A program made the position numbers and the translations under genes. A stretch of 64,000 nucleotides of DNA from Paramacrobiotus metropolitanus (taxonomy: Eukaryota; Tardigrada; Eutardigrada; Parachela; Macrobiotidae). Positions 54,943-64,000 of this stretch are shown in pieces. The notes below the pieces were generated by a model. The model made no database searches. It saw only the letters and a list, made by a program, of their open reading frames with translations, and had not been told where the DNA came from. The DNA is taken from positions 124,001 to 188,000 of the forward strand of contig NW_026570311.1 of NCBI RefSeq assembly GCF_019649055.1. The letters are read 5' to 3'. Each line of letters starts with the position of its first letter. Position 1 is the stretch's first letter.

Positions 54943-55297
54943 TCTGAATTCGCATTCCTTGTGATAGCCGGCTTTTCTTGGATAAGTCAACCATGGGTCT
55001 GAGAGGCACATTTGCAGTAATCATTCAGAAATTCATGGAACGTCACACTGGCAGTTGAGTTATTCCTACCTCGCCTGAAATGGCCCTGAATTCCTCACAA
55101 AATCTGTTTCATTTTCACTTATTCAAACATTATTAGTAAAAATAATTGAACGGAAAACTTAAAAACTACGAATTCCAACCACTTCCGGTTGGTGAAAATG
55201 TAAGAGAAAAGTTTAGAAAACATTCTGCATGAAGTTCTACACCAGACCGGGACGAGCCTATGGGCTGCGCCTGCGCGGCACACTAGATAAATCCGTG
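54943..55297. other. Spacer between foldback and Gypsy elements
   Basis: No gene or repeat recognised. Confidence 0.4.
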
Positions 55298-55301
55298 TAA
55301 G

Positions 55302-55576
55302 TGATATATGATGTATATTACCATATACACATAATGCCAAAGTACCGATTCATAACCAGAATTTATTTCCAAGATCTTAGTCGGTAGAATGAATCTGTTA
55401 GGATTTCCGTTTACATACAAGCTAGCAATTCAGCTCTGAAGCATCATCATCAAAAAGATAAGAATCATACGTGATACAATTAATAACTGTTGCATAAGCA
55501 ACTGTCAACACGACCGCAGTAACGATCGTTGACGCTTACTGAAGCTACTGTACATGCGATTACTCATCACACAGCA
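55302..55576 (-). repeat. 3' LTR of the recent Gypsy
   Basis: 275 bp direct repeat. Confidence 0.92.
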
Positions 55577-55702
55577 CCCCGTATCTTAAGAACTTTGGTC
55601 ACCAGACAAAGTTTCAGCAACTGACAATCACAAAATAATCACAATTATCAATAACAAGTCATAAAATCAACTGTCGCAAGAGAAGCAGTAAAAACGCAAA
55701 TG

Positions 55703-57232
55703 TTATGGTGATGAGCTGCGGATAGTGCGGTTCCGGAGGGTCCGGATAGCAGGGCGATTGTCGGTATCGGTTAACGGACCGGCTGTTGGATCAGGAATGG
55801 GACGAGATGGTGTAACAGCTGTGCGTTCAATGTCCTCTTTCAGTTCCGGATCCACGGACTCCATCGGGACGCTCCACTGCGAATCACAATCGCCATTAAG
55901 ATCATCATCCGACAGTGGTTGAGTAAACAATTTCAAGCGCTTAACATGAACCGTCATGACGCGCTTTCCACGCTTGTTGCGTACTGACTCAATCTCGTAA
56001 TTTAGCTTGGACACGCGGTTAATAATTCGGTATGGACCAAAATAATGTGCAATTAATTTTGGTGACAAACCAACCGGTGTCACAGGAGTGTACAGCAGTA
56101 CAAGATCACCAATCCTGAACTCACGATGCTGTCTTTTCAAATTGCCAGTCAACATATAACCAGCCTGCACTTGGTCGATATTAGCCTTAGCCACCTGGCT
56201 AGCTAATCTGATTCGTTCAATCATAGTTTTACTGTATTCGTGCAAGTTGCTGATGTTATTACTCGGAAGAGCACCAAGTTGACTATCTAGTACTGAGCGA
56301 CATTCGCGTCCATACAACAGATAAAATGGACTTTTGCCGGTCGACGCTTGTGTACTCGTATTATATGCACAAGTGATATACGGTAAATACAGGTCCCAAT
56401 CCTTTTGGTTATCGCTTACGTATAAACTCAACATGACCGCAAGACTTTTGTTAAACTTTTCCGTTAATCCGTTACAGGCAGGGTTGTAAGCCGTTGTATT
56501 AAGATGTTTAACTTGGCACAAATCTGTAACTCCTTTCACGACCGCGGAAAGGAACGGACCACCTTGGTCTGACAACATTTTTGACGGCGCACCGTGCCGC
56601 AATATAATTTGAGAAACTAAGAAGTTTGCAACTGCACCTGCAGTTTGCGCTGTTACGGCTTTCGTTTCTACGTATTTAGTTAAGTAGTCCGTACAAACAA
56701 TAACATATCTATTTCCTTTCGAAGACACAGGTAATGGACCGAAGACATCAATACCGATCATTTCAAATGCAGTTCCCACCGGGATACTTTCAATAAAACC
56801 ACCAGGTTTTTCTGTATTTATTTTCCTAAACTGACAATGCTCGCAACCACGTACGTACCGACGTATGTGATCGCGCATACGTGGCCAGTAATACCGCGAA
56901 CGTAATCTATTGTATGTACGCCAAAAGCCGAGATGCCCGGACGTTGATTCATCATGACATGCGTACAGAATCTGTCGCCTCAGCTGTTGAGGTACAACCA
57001 GCAACAACGCTTCCTCTCCGTCCACCAGGGCTTTGCGGTATAACACATTACCGCGAAGACAATAGCGTACAGTATCCTTGCCAGCAGCACCTGCTTTCAG
57101 CTTAGATATAACTGTACTAAGTTTGCCATCAGCTTGTTGTTCAACAGACATGTCAGCAGATGTGGTCATAGCGACTAACATGTCGAAATCTATGTCAGCG
57201 GAGTCAGCTGCTTCCACGGGGTGACGCGACAA
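55703..57232 (-). CDS. Gypsy integrase (pol C-terminal part)
   Basis: 509 residues from a frame entry at MSRHPVEAADSADID, really an internal part of pol (the usual NADALSRHP). The H2C2 finger is HDESTSGHLGFWRTY to CEHCQ. The DDE core is IDVFGPLP, LSDQGGPFL and NGLTEKFNKSLAV. Further motifs are AYNTSTQASTGKSPFYLLYGRE, then a C-terminal GPY/F-like FGPYRIINRV and HVKRLKLF. The upstream frame is lost in an A-run near 57250. Integrase inserts the cDNA; the frame is otherwise intact. Confidence 0.92.
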   Translation of the reverse strand: MSRHPVEAADSADIDFDMLVAMTTSADMSVEQQADGKLSTVISKLKAGAAGKDTVRYCLRGNVLYRKALVDGEEALLLVVPQQLRRQILYACHDESTSGHLGFWRTYNRLRSRYYWPRMRDHIRRYVRGCEHCQFRKINTEKPGGFIESIPVGTAFEMIGIDVFGPLPVSSKGNRYVIVCTDYLTKYVETKAVTAQTAGAVANFLVSQIILRHGAPSKMLSDQGGPFLSAVVKGVTDLCQVKHLNTTAYNPACNGLTEKFNKSLAVMLSLYVSDNQKDWDLYLPYITCAYNTSTQASTGKSPFYLLYGRECRSVLDSQLGALPSNNISNLHEYSKTMIERIRLASQVAKANIDQVQAGYMLTGNLKRQHREFRIGDLVLLYTPVTPVGLSPKLIAHYFGPYRIINRVSKLNYEIESVRNKRGKRVMTVHVKRLKLFTQPLSDDDLNGDCDSQWSVPMESVDPELKEDIERTAVTPSRPIPDPTAGPLTDTDNRPAIRTLRNRTIRSSSP

Positions 57233-57408
57233 CGCATCAGCATTCTGGTGTTTTTTCCGCTACGATATACAATCACAAAATTGTATTCTTGCAGAAAAAC
57301 GGACCACCGGCTTAATCTGCCTGCTAGCTCACGACGGGACATTAACCAGCAAAGAGCACAATGATCCGTGACCACGCGGAAACATTTTCCTGATAAATAT
57401 GGGCGCAA
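57190..57408 (-). CDS. RNase H C-terminal segment of the recent Gypsy (shifted frame)
   Basis: Reads RPYLSGKCFRVVTDHCALCWL, RLSRWSVFLQEY and FVIVYRSGKN, the usual connection between RNase H and integrase. It is separated from the RT frame by a shift near 57410, and from the integrase frame by an apparent loss of one A in a six-A run near 57255. Confidence 0.85.
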   Translation of the reverse strand: MRPYLSGKCFRVVTDHCALCWLMSRRELAGRLSRWSVFLQEYNFVIVYRSGKNTRMLMRCRVTPWKQLTPLT

Positions 57409-58655
57409 CTTTTAATAGCCCAAACAACCGCTAAGCACTCTTGTTCGGTGACTGAGTACCGAGTCTCCGCAGGGTTAAAGTTTTTGCTTACATAAGCAAG
57501 AACACGCTCACCGATGTCAGTTTTCGACACTAGACACGCGCCAATACCAAGCGCACTAGCATCCGTGTGCAATTCTAACTCAGCTGCTGGGTCGAAGTGA
57601 GTCAGCACAGGCGAACTGATGAGTGCCGATTTCAACGCTTCAAAACTAGCGCACTGTTCAGTAGACCACACAAATTGCTCGCTTTTACGTGTGAGGCGCA
57701 CCAGCGGCTCGGACATAGCGGCGAAATCTTTAACGAACCGACGGAAGTAAGAGCACAAGCCCAGAAAAGACTTTATGTCGGTTACGTTTTTTGGCTCGGG
57801 ATAGTCAACAATGGCACTTAATTTCTCCGGGTCAGGACTAATACCATTATAGTCAATTATATGCCCGAGATATTTTGTATGATCTGTAGCAAATGTACAT
57901 TTCGACGGTTTAAGTACAACACCAGCTGCCTGTAACCGCGACAGTACTAAATCGAGATGCAATAAATGTTCTTCAAAACTTTTTGAATATATTAGCACAT
58001 CATCAATGTAGACAATTACAAATTGCCAACGGAACTCACTGAGGATACGGTCCATAGACCGCTGAAAGGTGGCACCTGCATTGCAGAGACCGAAAGGCAT
58101 CCGGTTGAACTGGTACAACCCGTCAGGGGTTACAAACGCCGTCTTTTCTTGGTCAGATTCCGACACCGGAATCTGCCAATAACCCCAAGCCATATCTAAA
58201 CTAGAAAAATGCGTTGACCCACCTAACCGATCCAAGGCATCGTCCAGACGCGGCATCGGGTAAACGTCCTTCTTCGTAATTGCGTTCAAGCGACGGTAAT
58301 CTACGCAGAAACGGGTGGTGCCATCGCGCTTGTGCACCAGCACAACCGGCGAAGCCCACGGGCTAGAAGACGGACAGACAATTCCTTGACGCAGCATCTT
58401 GTCAACTTCAGTACGAATAACTATTCGTTCGGCCCAAGAGCGTCGATACGGCGGCTGTGACATCGGGCCAGCAGTGCCTGTGTCAATATGGTGAGCGACA
58501 CCAGTCACTTCACCGATTGGGCGCTCGGGCGTTGGAAACACTTTCCAGTGTTTGCGCAGTAATGCACGAAGTTGCTCGTTTTGTTTTGGAGTCACCTGAC
58601 TGCCAACATTTAATTGTGGTAACGGGTGCTCGTCAACAACACGATCGGTCGCCAA
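57342..58655 (-). CDS. Gypsy reverse transcriptase and RNase H
   Basis: 437 residues. RT motifs: SPWASPVVLVHKRDG, FCVDYRRLNAIT, SSLDMAWGYWQIP, NRMPFGLCNAGATFQR, YIDDVLIYS (catalytic YIDD), then FATDHTKYLGHII and FLGLCSYFRRFV. RNase H: LHTDASALGIGACL and VTEQECLAVVWA. The last residues after AIKS are out of frame. The true N-terminus continues from the protease, with the first in-frame ATG at 58655 only a convenience. Confidence 0.93.
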   Translation of the reverse strand: MATDRVVDEHPLPQLNVGSQVTPKQNEQLRALLRKHWKVFPTPERPIGEVTGVAHHIDTGTAGPMSQPPYRRSWAERIVIRTEVDKMLRQGIVCPSSSPWASPVVLVHKRDGTTRFCVDYRRLNAITKKDVYPMPRLDDALDRLGGSTHFSSLDMAWGYWQIPVSESDQEKTAFVTPDGLYQFNRMPFGLCNAGATFQRSMDRILSEFRWQFVIVYIDDVLIYSKSFEEHLLHLDLVLSRLQAAGVVLKPSKCTFATDHTKYLGHIIDYNGISPDPEKLSAIVDYPEPKNVTDIKSFLGLCSYFRRFVKDFAAMSEPLVRLTRKSEQFVWSTEQCASFEALKSALISSPVLTHFDPAAELELHTDASALGIGACLVSKTDIGERVLAYVSKNFNPAETRYSVTEQECLAVVWAIKSCAHIYQENVSAWSRIIVLFAG

Positions 58656-58778
58656 ACACGGTTCAGATTCCTCAACGAAAACCGGCTGGGCACACGCAAC
58701 GACTTCGTTATTAACTAGTTTCTTTTAGTTCGTGAGAAATTGGCACAACTTAAGTAACAACAATTGTTTACAATTTTA

Positions 58779-59435
58779 TTAAGGAATGCGACGTTCGCAG
58801 ACCCTTTGTGCAAATAGTTTAGCGTTTGGACTAGTTATGAATTCCATATTTTCTGAAGTAACACGACCAGGAAACTTGTTACGCTTAAGTTTGCATTTGA
58901 CCCAAGCGACATGCCCGGCTGGTATGTTAACACGTTCGCACACCACGACATCCCGTGCCGACCACGGCAGGAATTTCTCACCAGCACCGTCGCTGAAGCG
59001 ACGTACACTACGTGTTGCATAATCGATAACCAAATCGGTTTGCATAAGAAAATCGTTACCAACAAGTAAGTCACGGTCATATGTATCAAGTACTAAAACA
59101 TTTATACGTATTGTACAACTAGCAATCGAAATTTCGACCGAGGTAATGCCAGCCGGCTCAGTTAGTTTACCTGAAATTCCTTTAATCAAACGGCCACTAT
59201 AGCGTTCCACAAACACATTTAACGAGCGCGCACAGCGCAAGCTCATTATAGTGACAGCTGAACCAGAATCTATAATAGCATCCACCGGGACACCATTGAC
59301 GTACGCACTAGCTGTAATAGGATATGACTGCAACTCTTCATCGTTATTCTCTGTGATTGGATAAACAGCAAGAGGAGACAACTCACTCTTATCGGGAGGA
59401 TCAGTACGAGTAGCCACGCCCCGAATCGGTGCCAC
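58779..59435 (-). CDS. Gypsy protease-containing ORF
   Basis: 218 residues. Retropepsin-like motif AIIDSGSAVTIMS (DSGS rather than DTGA) and the downstream LLVGNDFLM, corresponding to the second protease motif. It follows gag by only a few bases, in a different frame, so gag-pol expression by frameshifting or reinitiation is plausible. It ends about 120 bp before the RT frame's ATG. Confidence 0.85.
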   Translation of the reverse strand: MAPIRGVATRTDPPDKSELSPLAVYPITENNDEELQSYPITASAYVNGVPVDAIIDSGSAVTIMSLRCARSLNVFVERYSGRLIKGISGKLTEPAGITSVEISIASCTIRINVLVLDTYDRDLLVGNDFLMQTDLVIDYATRSVRRFSDGAGEKFLPWSARDVVVCERVNIPAGHVAWVKCKLKRNKFPGRVTSENMEFITSPNAKLFAQRVCERRIP

Positions 59436-59440
59436 TCCAT

Positions 59441-60955
59441 CTAGTTTAAATTACGGTGCTCACCTCGCGCGTTTCCGCGGGACTGCAGCTCCCTCATGGC
59501 ACGTCGCTTGTCAAAGCACCGACCCTCAAGATGTCCTTCGCGTTTGCAGAAGGTACAAAACCGTTTGCCATCCTCAGTCGTTTCTGCCGGGATTTCACGT
59601 GATGTGGTTGGTGCGGACGCACTTGTTGTAGTAGAAGCCGGTCCGCCTCTGCCACCGCGGCCACGCCCACGTCCACGATTTCCACTAAAACGACCACGGA
59701 ATGTGTTGCTGCCGCCGCCGCGCACATACGTCTGAGTCAGCACAGGAACAGCGGTATTATCGCGCGCCACCTCCATCGCCTTTTCAACAGCCTCACGGAC
59801 GGCGTTGTCCAGTTCCGACTGCGAATACGTTTTCGAACAAGCCGTTGAGGCACCGACCTCGTCAGCTGGGATGACCTCATCCCCTTTCCTCTTAGGTGAC
59901 GAACATGATGCCGAAGTGGCGGCTAAAACGTTATGCACACCAGCATCAGATTTACCGCTTTCAAACTTTAAAATCTTCAACTTTGCCAAAATTTCTTCAG
60001 GTGTTTTTGGATCTAACAGCGCGACATGATTACGCAGCTGAACACCTAATCCGTTAAGCAGATAATGAACCTTCATATCTGCAGCCATATTTTCATCCAC
60101 TTTACGACACAAAGCGATAATAGCGTAATAGTACTCAACCAGAGTCTCGCTGTCTTGCTTAAACTTCCTGTTCTGGAGTTTGTTCTGAGTTTCCCACTTT
60201 TCATCTTTACTCACAAACTCGTTCAGAAATGCTGTCTTCAATGCGGCCCAGTTAGTGAACGGCTTGTTGAGCGTGTACCACTGTTTTGCTGCACCGGCAG
60301 ACAGGTAAAAAGAAAACCGCTCTTTTTTAATGTCATCTTTCCAATTAGAAAGTGTAGCGGCTTCTTCGAACTCCTTAATCCATTCGCGCGCATCGTGCTC
60401 GGAGGGTTTAAATTTCTCCGTACACTGGAGCGGACCGCTGGATGGGGCGTCGAACACTGTGTTCGTTAACTTCGCAAACCCATCGGTCATCGCTTTGATA
60501 GCCGGATCTGTCATTTTAACTGGTGCCGAACTTTCGGTGCCGGTTGTTTCACCTACTTCAGTAACAACCTGGCTTTCCGTCCCAGTATCTGAGCTTTCAG
60601 AAGTGGTGCGCGACTGACTATCAGTTTGCTCAGGTTTTGGCCGTCTTTGATATTCTGAACCTTGTAAGCCCTGTGAGAATTCTGGTTGACCGTCAGAGCG
60701 TAGGCGCGGACCACCGCCACCTGAAAGGTCACTTTCACTGGGATGTTGGCTAGCACTACTAGCTGATTTGGTTGGAGCGACTAACGCGTCCTTCGCTTTG
60801 TCGGCAACCTTACCGGTTTTATCGGAATGCGGTTTACCAGAACCGCTCGACATACAATATAAACAAAATAGATAAGATTTAACCAAGAAGTTGACTGCAG
60901 ATATAGCTGCTCTTCGCCTGATACAACATGTACCCAAGCACACCGTTAGCGACAA
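59441..60955 (-). CDS. Gypsy gag polyprotein (504 aa)
   Basis: The first Met is at 60955; a start at MSSGSGKPHSDKTGK (near 60853) matches the gag-like N-terminus better. Capsid motifs: AREWIKEFEEAATLSNW, AAKQWYTLNKPF, WAALKTAFLNEF, SETLVEYYYAIIALCRKV. An Arg/Gly-rich RGRGRGRGG segment and a CCHC knuckle CTFCKREGHLEGRC lie near the C-terminus. The frame is open throughout. It forms the particle and binds RNA. Confidence 0.92.
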   Translation of the reverse strand: MSLTVCLGTCCIRRRAAISAVNFLVKSYLFCLYCMSSGSGKPHSDKTGKVADKAKDALVAPTKSASSASQHPSESDLSGGGGPRLRSDGQPEFSQGLQGSEYQRRPKPEQTDSQSRTTSESSDTGTESQVVTEVGETTGTESSAPVKMTDPAIKAMTDGFAKLTNTVFDAPSSGPLQCTEKFKPSEHDAREWIKEFEEAATLSNWKDDIKKERFSFYLSAGAAKQWYTLNKPFTNWAALKTAFLNEFVSKDEKWETQNKLQNRKFKQDSETLVEYYYAIIALCRKVDENMAADMKVHYLLNGLGVQLRNHVALLDPKTPEEILAKLKILKFESGKSDAGVHNVLAATSASCSSPKRKGDEVIPADEVGASTACSKTYSQSELDNAVREAVEKAMEVARDNTAVPVLTQTYVRGGGSNTFRGRFSGNRGRGRGRGGRGGPASTTTSASAPTTSREIPAETTEDGKRFCTFCKREGHLEGRCFDKRRAMRELQSRGNARGEHRNLN

Positions 60956-61227
60956 CGCTAGACACGGTTACAGCCAAAAGAACCTTAGTGGTAAACGAGC
61001 AGCAAGAGAGAATTTTACCGACCGCGGCATTAAAACAAGAGCAGATTGAAGGCATATTAACAGTATTGCTGACCTTTCAATTGCTCCTCCAGTATCTGCA
61101 GGCGACGCTCGGTATCCGCTTGAAGAGTAGTTATACGGTCATTAACATCAAGCATAACATAATCTGATTCCGGTAAAGTTAACTCCAACTCAACCATGAT
61201 ATGGAAAAGAAAGGTCACGGGTACGTT

Positions 61228-61242
61228 ATGCCAGGAGCGCCA
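61228..61242 (-). other. Primer-binding site of the recent Gypsy
   Basis: TGGCGCTCCTGGCAT directly after the 5' LTR. Confidence 0.8.
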
Positions 61243-61517
61243 TGATATATGATGTATATTACCATATACACATAATGCCAAAGTACCGATTCATAACCAG
61301 AATTTATTTCCAAGATCTTAGTCGGTAGAATGAATCTGTTAGGATTTCCGTTTACATACAAGCTAGCAATTCAGCTCTGAAGCATCATCATCAAAAAGAT
61401 AAGAATCATACGTGATACAATTAATAACTGTTGCATAAGCAACTGTCAACACGACCGCAGTAACGATCGTTGACGCTTACTGAAGCTACTGTACATGCGA
61501 TTACTCATCACACAGCA
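61243..61517 (-). repeat. 5' LTR of the recent Gypsy
   Basis: 275 bp, identical by eye to 55302-55576. Confidence 0.92.
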
Positions 61518-61521
61518 TAAG

Positions 61522-63625
61522 TATCATTAAACCATAGACGAGTGCGAGTGTTAATGATAGCCAGAGTAACGCGTTCCGGCTTAAAAAATTTAGCATTTCG
61601 CTCTAAGATGGGCAAAAACACCACGTTTAAAGCCCAGAGGATAAAAAGGTATTGATTGTTTATAATGAACAGCAAAAGCGACCAACTGTTAAGGCAGTTG
61701 GCAGCGGCAGCGGTTTTACGTATTAAGCCACCATCACTTACAGTAACGATAAAACTGAGCATCCACAGTGCGGATGCAGGAAAAAAATTCCAGACCAAGG
61801 ATAATGCAGAAGGCGCATCCAGTGCCCATTTTGTTTAAACTGCGGACAAACACCAACACAGTAAAAGTGTGTCGCACACAGCAGTTGGCTGTTATAAAGA
61901 TAAAGTTTATATAGATATACGGTAATCAAGTTTTGAAGTTTTACAGCGCAAGAATCTATTCCAATACGGCATTATTTTTATCACTCACTTACTGAAAAGC
62001 AGCATTTTTTCGCAAGAAGTAACAGGCAAGCACAGAAGAGCTACGTCAGGCTTCTTATAGCACAAGTAAAGTGGGAACAATGCCGCGTGTGATTGCAAGA
62101 AAGAGCAAAGCCAGTTGCCGTAAGCAATAAAATCTAGAAACGTTCAATATTGCTAGACTGTTCAAGCTTGAGTGCAGAATGGTCTTGCTGGGCATTGTGG
62201 GCAACGTCCGGCAGCCAGCTGGTGCATAGAACGACGATAGACGGAACATGAGCTCTGATCCATCGGGAGCGAAAGAGTGTGATGCTGCGTTTGAGGAATG
62301 ATAGCGGTCAGCGTGAGCGCCTAACCCGTGTGGGGGGCGAGCGCAGAACGCGTACGTACAAGTGGTGCAGAACGGCATGGGCGCATGGCGCTGAGTCGAC
62401 AGGGCACAGTCGTGAGTTTAGTTTAGTTCACTTTCGAGCAGACAAACCCTAAGCCATTAAGAAACTATTTTCCGGAAGTAACATTACGGCGCAAACATTT
62501 GTATGTTGTCGGCTTCCGCAAATATAATGTCATCTCTGTAAATTCTGCATTTTTATCGGTACCTCTTCCACGTAACCATGTTTAAGGCGCTTTACCGGCC
62601 CAAAGGTCCATACGTTCGTTCAACTTCGTTGATAATAATAAAGATTTTTCTAGACTGCCATCTTCTGATTAACTCTTTACCAGCAGTTCTGTCTCTAATT
62701 ATCTGGACATGGCCGTAATCGCATTAATACTGATTTCCGGGCTTCATCATGAATCTTCTTATTTTTCAGCATGCTGTGCTACTTCTAACAGAAATTACTA
62801 TTAAGAAATGGACTTGGCGGAAAATAAAAAGTTGTCATCGCAATTATGATGCTCATTTGTTATAAATAAATATTCCCGGCACCCGATCCCGTTCGAATTT
62901 GACCATAAAAACTGGGATTTGTCGATAAAATACTAGTAATACAATTAAAAAATCTTTTTTTTCAACATTTTGCTGGCCATAGGTCAGCTACAGCAGGGCA
63001 GTATCAATCTGACAACAAAGAGTTGCCTGATACGCATGACAAATTTAATTTCAATTACTACAGCTGTAATAAAAAGTATTCTGGTTAAAAAACGTTTTCC
63101 CTTTGACAGTTTTTAAAGGGCTGTTTATGAGCATCAGTATTGAGCATAATATTAGGGGCCGCCGAAATAACCACCGGTCAGCAATATAATAATATGTCTT
63201 TAACTGTGAAAATTCGTTTGGCTATACTGAAACTACTTTATACACAAAAATAATCAAAACCGCCTACGGGAATACTGGACACTGCCCAGTTAAGGCTGTG
63301 GGTCAACAGAAGAGCAGTCAAACTTCAAAAACCAACCAACGAAAAAAAATGCCAACCAATCCAAAAAATCTAAAAAACGAAAAAAACAGAATCCAAAAAT
63401 GTCAGCCAACGAAACGAAAAACGGTTAACAGGATGACGAAATCAAAAAACGAAAGTCAGTGTGACCTTAATACTACTTCAACACGGCCCCGTCGACCTGC
63501 GCAGTATTTTACATCCATTCAATGATTCGAAAACGTCCAATCTTAAGGGCTTTTGTTAGAATTTGAGAAATTGCCTCGCACGTGGACATAATCAAGATTG
63601 TTGAAGAATTTTCCAGCTTCATTCA
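61522..63625. other. Intergenic, no supported gene
   Basis: About 2.1 kb. 61522-61830 has a frame with hydrophobic stretches on the minus strand (61508-61798) but no family motif. 63298-63525 is Lys/Asn-rich low complexity. No LTR, TIR or tRNA recognised. Confidence 0.4.
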
Positions 63626-63960
63626 TCATGTATCGGATGGCGGGTTCGACAGGGTAATGGCGACTGGTGCTGTATTGGCTTGTGAATGCGAAGGCGGTAC
63701 TTCCAAAATGGGCGGAGGGGATGCAACATGTTGCTGGTCCTGTACAGCATCATCGAGCACCGCCTGCCAACTTGTGGCATCCGGCGGCACAGCTAGTAGT
63801 GGCTCTAGTTGGACGTCGCCGCTTGTTGATGGCAGAACGATGGGTAGGCTGGGTAAGGTTCGTCGCCGGGCAGAGCGAACCATGAAAACTGCCGTAACGA
63901 TTATGGCAACAAATAAAACACATCCACAGACGATTCCCGCAATGGCACCGGAGCTCAAGC
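63626..63960 (-). CDS. Transmembrane/cytoplasmic exon of a membrane-type family member
   Basis: The acceptor (TTTGTTTCCAG) ends at 63961 and the exon starts GC TTG AGC in the same phase as the fifth exon of the copy at 45929. A transmembrane segment (AGIVCGCVLFVAIIVTAVFMV) is followed by a basic stop-transfer (RSARRR) and a tail with LEPLLAV, PPILEVPPSHSQ and LSNPPSDT, ending at 63626. It aligns with the 45929-47426 tail in one uninterrupted frame, but its two PPSY motifs read PPSH and PPSD. Upstream exons lie beyond the right edge of the window. Confidence 0.75.
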
Positions 63961-64000
63961 CTGGAAACAAAAGCTTATAACTGCCTAGAAAATATAGCTT

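Larger units (their letters stand above)
55302..61517 (-). mobile_element. Gypsy/Ty3 LTR retrotransposon, 6.2 kb, recent
   Basis: Two 275-bp LTRs (55302-55576 and 61243-61517), identical by eye, start TGCTGTG and end TATCA on the minus strand. They are flanked by a 4-bp TAAG duplication (55298-55301, 61518-61521). The PBS TGGCGCTCCTGGCAT (61242-61228) is adjacent to the 5' LTR. Gag, protease, RT-RNase H and integrase are all present in the Gypsy order. Only two frame breaks, both in the RNase H to integrase region, prevent a continuous pol. No env. It is the best candidate in the window for a source of enzymes, if the breaks are not real. Confidence 0.95.

Noticed and set aside
63298-63525. 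Lys/Asn-rich 75-residue ORF
   Set aside because: Low-complexity A-rich DNA, no conserved motif, no context.

Overview
This is a eukaryotic window, most likely from a small-genome invertebrate. Genes are split by short introns (about 60-260 bp, GT-AG), there are LTR retrotransposons with minimal primer-binding sites, and there are fragments of divergent rhodopsin-like receptors. A tardigrade or another ecdysozoan would fit, but no single gene proves it.

The backbone is a tandem family of secreted or membrane proteins that I do not recognise by name. The typical gene has four exons: an 85-bp signal-peptide exon, two exons encoding a CUB-like beta-rich domain, and a long last exon with a four-cysteine module (ends in GRQC), a Thr/Pro-rich linker and a conserved C-terminal module containing a furin-like RQKR site. 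Minus-strand copies have start codons at 1206, 4197, 11588, 14324, 32862, 38231 and 42455, plus a 5'-less copy at 15411-16482. Plus-strand copies or pieces lie at 44163-44745, 45929-47426, 47735-47940 and 48182-54201. One further exon lies on the minus strand at 63626-63960. Two architectures exist: a secreted form, and a form whose fourth exon is shortened to exactly 234 bp and spliced to a transmembrane/cytoplasmic exon with PPSY motifs. By sequence only the copies at 36584-38231 and 2593-4197 are fully intact; the others carry stops, frameshifts, insertions or an inversion. Several share a TATA box and an upstream motif.

Mobile DNA fills the rest. (1) A Gypsy/env-type element, 16738-25097 (minus), whose far end is an inverted LTR plus primer-binding site instead of a normal 3' LTR. 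(2) A 1.1-kb gag-only LTR element, 26263-27364. (3) A decayed gag-integrase LTR element, 29341-32544, inside a family pseudogene. (4) A 5.5-kb gag-only LTR element, 48633-54101, inside exon 2 of another copy. (5) A Gypsy element with apparently identical LTRs, 55302-61517. (6) Two foldback elements with GGCCC termini and 9-bp target duplications (33578-34873 and 54363-54933). (7) A perfect 64-bp-arm hairpin and a 341-bp MITE-like repeat. (8) Relics of a Pif1-like helicase and of a retroelement nuclease domain.

Two rhodopsin-like GPCR loci (7071-8478 plus; about 38870-39840 minus) sit between family members. Both show frame problems. Several frameshifts in otherwise young elements lie in or beside homopolymers, so some 'pseudogene' lesions may be assembly errors.
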